Assembly (NCBI GenBank): GCA_037953745.1
Contig: JBAKBP010007444.1
Location: forward strand, 35,905-99,904
Direction of reading: 5' to 3'
From: Lithodes maja
Taxonomy: Eukaryota > Arthropoda > Malacostraca > Decapoda > Lithodidae
Length of the DNA stretch: 64,000 nucleotides
A program made the position numbers and the translations under genes. This document shows, piece by piece, positions 55,600 to 64,000 of this stretch; positions within the stretch are counted from its first letter, which is position 1; every line of letters begins with the position of its first letter. The notes beneath the pieces were generated by a model. It was not told the origin of the DNA. It worked only from the letters and a program-made list of their open reading frames with translations, and made no database searches.

Positions 55600-58500
55600 T
55601 AATTAACCTCTTAGAGCTTCTTCCTATCTACATAATGATAACCATGCCCCGGGAGGTTATTATAATTATCCTCTTAGAGCCTCTTCCTATCTACATAATG
55701 ATAACCACGCCCCGGGAGGTTATTATAATTAACCTCTTAGATCTTCTTCCTATCTACATAATGATAACCACACCCCGGGTGGTTATTAAAATTAACCTCT
55801 TAGAGCTTCTTCCTGTCTACATAATGATAACCACGCCCCGGGAGGTTATTATAATTAACCTCTTAGAGCTTCTTCCTATCTACATAATGATAACCACGAC
55901 CCGGGAGGTTATTATAATTAACCTGTAAGACCTTCTTGCTATCTACATAATAATAACCACGACCCGGGAGGTTATTATAATTAACCTCTTAGAGCTTCTT
56001 CCTATCTACATAATGATAACCACCCCCCGGGAGGTTATTATAATTAACCTCTTAGAGCTTCTTCCTATCTACATAGTGATAACCACGTCCCGGGAGGTTA
56101 TTATAATTAACCTCTTAGAGCTTCTTCCTATCTACATAATGATAACCACGCCCCGGGAGGTTATTAGAATTAACCTCTTAGAGCTTCTTCCTATCTACAT
56201 AATGATAACCACGCCCCAGGAGGTTATAATAATTAACCTCTTAGAGCTTCTTCCTATCTACATAATGATAACCACGCCCCGGGAGGTTATTATAATTAAC
56301 CTCTTAGAGCTTCTTGCTATCTACAAAATGATAACCACACCCCGGGAGGTTATTATAATTAAACTCTTAGAGCTTCTTCCTATCTACATAATGATAACCA
56401 CGCCCCGGGAGGTTATTATAATTAACCTCTTAGAGCTTCTTGCTATCTACATAATGATAACCTCGCCCCGGGAGGTTATTATAATTAACCTCTTAGAGCT
56501 TCTTCCTATCTACATAATGATAACCACGCCCCGGGAGGTTATTATAATTAACCTCTTAGAGCTTCTTCCTATCTATATAACGATAACCACGCCCCGGGAG
56601 TTATTATAATTAACCTCTTGGAGCTTCTTCCTATCTACATAATGATAACCACACCCCGGGAGGTTATTATAATTAACCTCTTAGAGCTTCTTGCTATCTA
56701 CATAATGATAACCATGCCCCGGGAGGTTTTTATAATTAACCTCTTAGAGCTTCTTCCTATCTACATAATGATAACCACGCCCCTAGAGGTTATTATAATT
56801 AACCTCTTACAGCTTCTTCCTATCTACATAATGATAACCACACCACAGGAGGTTATTATAATTAACCTCTTAGAGTTTCTTCCTATCTACAGAATGATAA
56901 CCATGCCCCGGGAGGTTATTATAATTAACCACTTAGAGCTTCTTGCTATCTAAATAATGATAACCATGCCCCGGGAGGTTATTATAATTAACCTCTTAGA
57001 GTTTCTTCCTATCTACATAATGATAACCACGCCCCGGGAGGTTATTATAATTAACCTCTTAGAGCTTCTTCCTATCTACATAACGATAACCACGCCCCGG
57101 GAGGTTATTAAAATTTACCTCTTAGAGCTTCTTCCTATCTACATAATAATAACCACGCCCCGGGAGGTTATTATAATTAACCTCTTAGAGCTTCTTGCTA
57201 TCTACATAATGATAACCACGTCCCGGGAGGTTATTATAATTAACCTCTTAGAGCTTCTTCCTATTTACATAATGATAACCCGCCCCGGGAGGTTATTATA
57301 ATTAACCTCTTAGAGCTTCTTGCTATCTACATAATGATAACCACGGCCCGGGAGGTTATTATAATTAACCCCTTAGCGCTTCTTCCTATCTACATAATGA
57401 TAACCATGCCCCAGGAGGTTATTATAATTAACCTCTTAGAGCTTCTCTCTATCTACATAATGATAACCAGGCCCCGGGAGGTTATTATAATTAACCTCTT
57501 AGAGCTTCTTCCTATCTACATAATGATAACCACGCCCCGGGAGGTTATAATAATTAACCTCTTAGAGCTTCTTGCTATCTACATAATGATAACCACGCCC
57601 CGGGAGGTTATTATAATTAACCCCTTAGAGCTTCTTCCTATCTACATAATGATAACCACGCCCCAGGAGGTTATTATAACTAACCTCTTAGAGCTTCTTG
57701 CTATCTACAAAATGATAACCACGCCCCGGGAGGTTATTATAATTAACCTCTTAGAGCTTCTTCCTATCTACATAATGATAACCATGCCCCAGGAGGTCAT
57801 TATAATTAACCTCTTAGAGCTTCTTGCTATCTACATATGATAACCATGCCCCGGAAGGTTATTATAATTAACCTCTTAGAGCTTCTTCCTAGCTACATAA
57901 TGATAACCACGCCCTGGGAGGTTAATATAATTAACCTCTTAGAGCTTCTTCCTATCTACATAATGATAACCACGCCCCGGGAGGTTATTATAATTAACCT
58001 CTTAGAGCTTCTTCCTATCTACATAATGATAACCACGCCCCAGGAGGTCATTATAATTAACCTCTTAGAGCTTCTTGCTATCTACATAATGATAACCACG
58101 CCCCGGGAGGTTATTATAATTAACCTCTTAGAGCTTCTTCCTATCTTCATAATGAAAACCACGCCCCGGGAGGTTATTATAATTAACCTCGTAGAGCTTC
58201 TTGCTATCTACATAATGATAACCATGCCCTGGGAGGTTATTATAATTAACCTCTTAGAGCTTCTTCCTATCTACCTAATAATAACCACGCCCCGGGAGGT
58301 TATAATTAACCTCTTAGAGCTTCTTCCTATCTACATAATGATAACCACGCCCCGGGAGGTTATTATAATTAACCTCTTAGAGCTTCTTCCTATCTACATA
58401 ATGATAACCACACTCTGGGAGGTTATTATAATTAACACCTTAGAGCTTCTTCCTATCTACATAATAATAACCACGCCCCAGGAGGTTATTATAATTAACC

Positions 58501-58775
58501 TCTTAGAGCTTCTTCCTATCTACATAATGATAACCACGCCCCGGGAGGTTATTATAATTAACCTCTTAGAGCTTCTTCCTATCTACATAATGATAACCAC
58601 GCCCTGGGAGGTTATTATAATTAACCTCTTAGAGTTTCTTGCTATCTACATAATGATAACCACTCCCCGGGAGGTTATTATAATTAACCTCTTAGAGCTT
58701 CTTGCTATCTACATAATGATAACCACGCCCCGGGAGGTTATTATAATTAACCTCTTACAGCTTCTTCCTATCTAT
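55600..58775. repeat. 63-bp satellite, third block
   Basis: About 50 monomers in the same orientation. The shortened-monomer marker ATAACCCGCCCCGGG is seen near 57279, so the higher-order pattern continues, but monomer order and variants differ more from the 42-52 kb copies. A few monomers lack a GTTATT or similar triplet (about 58300). It ends at the LINE-D insertion. Confidence 0.95.
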
Positions 58776-58857
58776 TTATATTCCTATCTTTTAAGAGACA
58801 ATGAACGGAGGAAGGAAAAACACAGATAAAACAAAAAGGTCCATGTGCCTAAAGGCA

Positions 58858-59620
58858 TCATCCATTCATAAAATGTTTGTAACAACTGGATTTAAACATT
58901 TGTAGATTGTAAGTTTGTGGAAAGCAATTCGAGGGAAGTGAATTCCAAAGAGTAGTAGCTCTGGGGATAAATGAATTCTGATAAGCAGAAGTTCTGCATT
59001 GTGGAGGAGAAAGTGTAAATTCATGGGCGCTCTCAGCTGCCCTAGTTCTACGGGGAAAGATGTGGAGAGGCGGCACAATTGAAGCAAGTTCCTCGGAACA
59101 ATTGCTGTGAAAATATCTGTAGAATAATGCAAGGGATGCAACGTTTCTTCGTATGAATAATGTAGGAAGGTCCTGTGTGATTGCAGGGTTATTGATTAAT
59201 CTAATAGCTTTATTTTGAATTTTGTCCAACTGCCTCAATGCAACCACTCCACTTCCACCCCACAGAGGTGAACAGTAATCCATCTGAGAACGCACATGAC
59301 TTTTATATATCACGGCCAACTGCTCGTCAGTGAAGAATTCTCGAACTCTGTACAGGAGTCCCAGTTTTTTAGAGGCATTCTTAGCAATGCTTCTAACATA
59401 ATGTGTCCAGCTCAAGTTAGTAGTTAATGTTACACCGAGAATGTCAATACTAGGGGAAGTGGGAATATTTACATCATTAAAAAATATATGGGAGTCAGTG
59501 AGATTCTGTCGGTTAGAAAATTTAATGTAGTTGGTTTTCTGTGCATTAAAGGAAACTAGATTCTTTTGTCGCCATTCATTAATTCTAGAAAGGTCCTGGT
59601 TCAGAGAAATTGCAGTTTAT
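58858..59620 (-). pseudogene. LINE-D C-terminal part behind the frameshift
   Basis: The frame opens again near 59620 and reads ISLNQDLSRINEWRQKNLV, then SFNAQKTNYIKFS and SIDILGVTLTTNLSW, without stop into the tail SKKLGLLYRVREFFTDEQLA, RSQMDYCSPLWGGSG and NKAIRLINNPAITQDLPTL, ending at 58858 with FMNG. So LINE-D here carries a single shift between palm motif C and the thumb; the rest is open. Compared with 1-461, RAAESAHE here matches RAESAHE there with one residue less. Confidence 0.85.
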
Positions 59621-61603
59621 TTTTGAATTTATAAGATCGGGTTGGGTGAAAGAATTGGTAAATGTGAAGGAACTGTGGAGTGTTGAGTCATCTGCGTAGG
59701 AATGTATTGGATTATGAGTGGTAGATATGAGATCATAGATATGAATGAGGAACAGAATTGGGGCCAAAACTGATCCCTGGGGAACACCAGCATTTATTGA
59801 GTGAAATTGAGAATAAAGGCCATCTACCATTACACGTATTTTTCTGTTATGAAGATAAGATGAAATTAGTGGAACTAATGATGCAAGGCCGTAGTGTGAC
59901 ATCTTCGACAATAAGGATTGATGCCAGACTCTATCAAATGCCTTTGATATATCCAGTGCTATTGTATGTGTTTCACCATGTTGGTCTGTAGCTTGGTTGA
60001 TTTGATGCGTAAGAAGGCAAAGCATGTCTGCAGTTGATCGACATCGTCTAAAACCATATTGCCTATCACTGATTAATTTATTTTTCTCAAGATGCTTAAT
60101 TATGTGATTATTTAATATAATTTCAAAGACTTTACCAAGAGTGGAAGTTATAGCTATTGGTCTGTAGTTTGATGGATCTGAAGAGGCACCTTTTTTAGGA
60201 ACTGGATGGATGTTTGCTTCTTTCCAGGGTACTGGGAAGCATGAGGTATGAGTACACAGATGGAAAAATTTTGCCAATACAGGAGCGAGCACCAAGGAGC
60301 AATTCTTAAGTACTATTGGAGGAATTTCATCTGGACCAGGAGCCTTATCTACCGAGAGATTCTGCAAAATAGTTTTGACATGTCTGGTGTGGATCTTAAG
60401 TGAGGGAATTTCAGGCGAATTAAAATTAAGTACAGGGACATCTTGATTTATTTCATCTAAGGTTGAGTTGGTGGAGAAAATATCCTCAAGAAGGTTAGCT
60501 TTACCTCGTGGGTCACTTACAAGATTGCCAGTCGGAGATTTTAATGGTGGAATGGATGAAGCAGTAGTGAAGTTGGATTTAAATGAGTTAAGAGTAGACC
60601 AAAATATTTTGTTATCATTTGGATTATTTAGAAGTTTATTTGCCTGCTTGTGGAGAAAGTTTGATTTAGTTAGGTTTAATACAGTTTTGGCATGATTTCT
60701 AATGTTTCTAAAGTAATTAAATGCTTCATGTGTTTTTGATCTTGTGTATGCATTGTAGGCTATTGCTTTTTGTTCAGTTACTCTAGCACAATTATGGTCA
60801 AACCATTTAGGTGAATTAGATCTTTTACTGTTTTGATGACGAATAAAAGTTTCCATTCCAATTTTTACAAAATCTTGTATGTGGCTCAAGGTGGAGTGTG
60901 CATCATTAGAAAAGAAAGAGGTCCAGGGAATATCAATAAAGAAACCTTGAAGACCCTCCCAGTCTGCCCTATCGTAATGCCATTTAGTCACCAAAACAGG
61001 TTCAGAGTGGGAAGGTGTGGTAGGTGATAGACAGGTGGCCTGTATCAGACAGTGATCAGAAGATCCAAGCGGGGACCTCACTGTAACATCATAATTTTCT
61101 GAATTGGTTGTTAAAAATAAGTCCAGTAGGTGGGAATTATGATTAGGATTATCTGGTACACGGGTGGGTTGGTTGACTAGTTGAGTGAGATTAAATGAGT
61201 CTGCAAATAGCTCACATTCAAGACCAGCATCATCAGTCCTGGCTGAATAAGTGAGCCATTCAACATTATGGACATTAAAATCACCCAACACAGTGATTTC
61301 AGAAGAAACATTTAAGTTGAGGACACTGAGTTGTGAGGACAGAGAATCAAAAAGACTTTGCTCTGGAGGAGTATTTGGGGAACGGTAGATGCAACATATG
61401 TATTTAAATTTACCAGCAGAAATTAATTTGTATATAGAATAATCAAAATAGGGACAATTGAAACTAGTAACCTCCTCCAGGGCAATTTCAGATTTTGCGA
61501 AGCAACATACACCTCCTTTAGGTCTGAAATTTTGGAGCAGTTGATAACATGGAAAATTAAATCTAGACGTGTCAGATGTGGATGTTACTTGAGTCTCTGT
61601 CAA
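59585..61603 (-). CDS. LINE-D endonuclease (partial) plus reverse transcriptase
   Basis: Endonuclease part: PKGGVCCFAKSEI, FKYICCIYRSPNTPPEQSLF, VLGDFNVHNVEWL (metal/active-site region) and PLGSSDHCLIQA (catalytic His), so an APE-type endonuclease lacking its first motif. Linker: SPKWFDHNCARVTEQKAIAY. Polymerase: VDKAPGPDEIPPIVLKN, NIHPVPKKGASS, NYRPIAITSTLGKVFE, YGFRRCRSTADML, motif A IALDISKAFDRVWH, motif B AGVPQGSVLAPILF, motif C SYADDSTLHSS (Asp 638 and 639). A frameshift just after motif C (about 59610-59625) ends the frame early as CNFSEPGPF. It would nick DNA and reverse-transcribe LINE RNA if complete. Jockey/CR1 group. Confidence 0.88.
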   Translation of the reverse strand: MTETQVTSTSDTSRFNFPCYQLLQNFRPKGGVCCFAKSEIALEEVTSFNCPYFDYSIYKLISAGKFKYICCIYRSPNTPPEQSLFDSLSSQLSVLNLNVSSEITVLGDFNVHNVEWLTYSARTDDAGLECELFADSFNLTQLVNQPTRVPDNPNHNSHLLDLFLTTNSENYDVTVRSPLGSSDHCLIQATCLSPTTPSHSEPVLVTKWHYDRADWEGLQGFFIDIPWTSFFSNDAHSTLSHIQDFVKIGMETFIRHQNSKRSNSPKWFDHNCARVTEQKAIAYNAYTRSKTHEAFNYFRNIRNHAKTVLNLTKSNFLHKQANKLLNNPNDNKIFWSTLNSFKSNFTTASSIPPLKSPTGNLVSDPRGKANLLEDIFSTNSTLDEINQDVPVLNFNSPEIPSLKIHTRHVKTILQNLSVDKAPGPDEIPPIVLKNCSLVLAPVLAKFFHLCTHTSCFPVPWKEANIHPVPKKGASSDPSNYRPIAITSTLGKVFEIILNNHIIKHLEKNKLISDRQYGFRRCRSTADMLCLLTHQINQATDQHGETHTIALDISKAFDRVWHQSLLSKMSHYGLASLVPLISSYLHNRKIRVMVDGLYSQFHSINAGVPQGSVLAPILFLIHIYDLISTTHNPIHSYADDSTLHSSFTFTNSFTQPDLINSKINCNFSEPGPF

Positions 61604-61656
61604 AAAAAGGAGAGTAGGGGATTCTGCTTGAAGAAATTGGTGTACAGAATTGATGT

Positions 61657-64000
61657 TATCTACATAATGATAACCACGCCCCGGGAGGTTATTATAATTA
61701 ACCTCTTAGAGCTTCTTCCTATCTACATAATGATAACCACGCCCCGGGAGGTTATTATAATTAACCTCTTAGAGCTTCTTCCTATCTACATAATGATAAC
61801 CACGCCCCGGGAGGTTATTATAATTAACCTCTTAGAGCTTCTTGCTATCTAAATAATGATAACCATGCCCTGGGAGGTTATTATAATTAACCTCTTAGAG
61901 CTTCTTCCTATCTACATAATGATAACCAAACCCCGGGAGGTTATTATAATTAACCTCTTAGAGCTTCTTCCTATCTACATAATGATAACCACGCCCCGGG
62001 AGGTTATTATAATTAACCTCTTACGGCTTCTTCCTATCTACATAATGATAACCACGCCCCGGGAGGTTATTATAATTAACCTCTTAGAGCTTCTTCCTAT
62101 CTACATAATGATAACCACGCCCCGGGAGGTTATTATAATTAACCTCTTAGAGCTTCTTGCTATCTAAATAATGATAACCATGCCCTGGGAGGTTATTATA
62201 ATTAACCTCTTAGAGCTTCTTCCTATCTACATAATGATAACCACACCCCGGGAGGTTATTATAATTAACCTCTTAGAGCTTCTTCCTATCTACATAATGA
62301 TAACCACGCCCCGGGAGGTTATTATAATTAACCTCGTAGAGCTTCTTCCTAGCTACATAATGATAACCACGCCCCGGGAGATTAATATAATTAACCTCTT
62401 AGAGCTTCTTCCTATCTACATAATGATAAACACGCCCCGGGAGGTTATTATAATTAACCTCTTAGAGCTTCTTCCTATCTACAAAATGATAACCACACCC
62501 CAGGAGGTTATTATAATTAACCTCTTAGAGCTTCTTGCTATCTACATAATGATAACCACGCCTCGGGAGGTTATTATAATTAACCTCTTAGAGCTTCTTC
62601 CTATCTACATAATGAAAACCACACCCCGGGAGGTTATTATAATTAACCTCTTAGAGCTTCTTGCTATCTACATAATGATAACCATGGCCCGGGAGGTTAT
62701 TATAATTAACCTCGTAGAGCTTCTTGCTATCTACATAATGATAACCATGCCCTGGGAGGTTATTATAATTAACCTCTTAGAGCTTCTTTCTATCTACATA
62801 ATGATAACCACGCCCCGGGAGGTTATAATTAACCTCTTAGAGCTTCTTCCTATCTACATAATGATAACCACGCCCCGGGAGGTTATTATAATTAACCTCT
62901 TAGAGCTTCTTCCTATCTACATAATGATAACCACGCCCTGGGAGGGTATTATAATTAACCTCTTAGAGCTTCTTCCTATCTACATAATGATAACCACGCC
63001 CCGGGAGGTTATTATAATTAACCTCTTAGAGCTTCTTCCTATCTACATAATGATAACCACGCCCCGGGAGGTTATTATAATTAACCTCTTAGAGCTTCTT
63101 CCTATCTACATAATGATAACCACGCCCTGGGAGGTTATTATAATTAACCTCTTAGATTTTTTGCTATCTACATAATGATAAACACCCGGGAGGTTATTAT
63201 AATTAACCTCTTAGAGCTTCTTGCTATCTATATAATGATAACCACGCCCCAGGAGGTTATTATAATTAACCTCGTACAGCTTCTTCCTATCTACATAATG
63301 ATAACCACACTCTGGGAGGTTATTATATTTAACCTCTTAGAGCTTCTTCCTATCTACATAATGATAACCACGCCCCGGGAGGTTATTATAATTAACCTCT
63401 TAGAGCTTCTTCCTATCAACATAATGATAACCACGCCCCGGGAGGTTATTATAATTAAACTCTTAGAGCTTCTTCCTATCTACATAATGATAACCACGCC
63501 CCGGGAGGTTATTATAATTAACCTCTTAGAGCTTCTTCCTATCTACATAATGATAACCACGCACCGGGAGGTTACTATAATTAACCTCTTAGAGCTTCTT
63601 GCTATCTACATAATGATAACCACTCCCCGGAAGGTTATTATAATTAACCTCTTAGTGTTTCTTCCTATCTACATAATGATAACCACGCCCCGGGAGGTTA
63701 ATATAATTAACCTCTTAGAGCTTCTTCCTATCTACATAAATATAACCATGCCCTGGGAGGTTATTATAATTAACCTCTTAGAGCTTCTTCCTATCTACAT
63801 AATGATAACCACGCCCCAGGAGGTTATTATAATTAACCTCTTAGAGCTTCTTGCTATCTACATAATGATAACCACGCCCCGGGAGGCTATTATAATTAAC
63901 CTCTTAGAGCTTCTTCCTATCTACATAATGAAAACCATGCCCCTGGGAGGTTATTATAATTAAACTCTTAGAGCTTCTTGCTATCTACATAATGATAACC
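61657..64000. repeat. 63-bp satellite, last block, continues beyond the window
   Basis: About 37 monomers, same orientation as the earlier blocks. Monomer order near 63600-63960 (variants GTGTTTCTTCC, GAGGTTAATATAATT, GAGGCTATTATAATT, ATGAAAACCATGCCC) parallels 45340-45680, showing a further diverged higher-order relation. A shortened monomer near 63170-63190 breaks the frame. The right end is not reached. Confidence 0.95.

Larger units (their letters stand above)
58776..61656 (-). mobile_element. LINE-D inserted in the 63-bp satellite
   Basis: About 2.9 kb of a minus-strand LINE lies between satellite monomers interrupted at TATCTA. It is truncated in the N-terminal part of the endonuclease (the frame is open to 61656) and ends with CCTCCGTTCATTGTCTCTTA followed by a short A/T-rich tail. 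The left-edge fragment at 1-534 is the same family. The target duplication is short, at most TATCTA. Confidence 0.9.

Noticed and set aside
41611..63963. Long repetitive reading frames in the satellite as a real structural protein
   Set aside because: The frame follows from a 63-bp period without a stop. Frames end at ordinary indels, and many variants are CpG transitions that change residues freely. No start context, splice signal or promoter is seen. It is kept only as a testable finding.
1..64000. LTR retrotransposon or integrated virus
   Set aside because: No gag, protease, integrase, capsid or viral polymerase motif and no LTR pair were seen. All polymerases found are non-LTR type.

Overview
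This window looks like intergenic, repeat-dominated DNA from an animal nuclear genome. I find no host gene that I can support with confidence. The content is non-LTR retrotransposons of at least six families, two SINE families, MITEs of several DNA-transposon superfamilies, long inverted repeats and two satellites. The families resemble what I remember from decapod crustacean genomes, and short TTAGG-like (arthropod telomere-type) motifs occur at 28271-28296. That assignment is inference, not proof.

Layout. (1) 1-7300: a LINE 3' fragment, a CR1-like fragment, then a very large imperfect palindrome (about 1381-7300, centre about 3043) whose arms have collected different insertions: a Tigger-type MITE in the left arm, an RTE-like and a Jockey-like LINE fragment in the right arm. 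The opposite arm keeps the empty site each time. (2) 7300-18500: degraded LINEs, a SINE and one better-kept CR1/L2/Jockey-group reverse transcriptase (13941-15344). (3) 18560-25087: a nest in which a Tigger-type element holds an RTE-like LINE that itself holds a CR1-like LINE, a tRNA-type SINE and another LINE. (4) 25-38 kb: MITEs with clear target duplications (hAT-like 8 bp, piggyBac-like TTAA, TA types), a near-intact RTE-like ORF (31080-33239), a foldback element with a 31-bp repeat expanded in one arm, and AT-rich DNA. (5) 38.9-41.56 kb: a 218-bp satellite rich in ACGT. (6) 41.56-64.0 kb: a 63-bp satellite of about 280 monomers running off the window, interrupted by one SINE and two LINEs, with higher-order organisation.

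The 63-bp monomer has no stop in one frame, and 63 is a multiple of three, so long repetitive reading frames appear throughout the array. I read them as a consequence of repeat length. Much of the monomer variation falls on its two CpG sites, which suggests cytosine methylation.

No operon-like or pathway relationship exists here. The elements relate by nesting, by target-site duplication and by SINE/LINE 3'-end sharing. Family labels used below (RTE-A, RTE-B, LINE-C, D, E, F, J, SINE-T, SINE-S) are local names, not database names.
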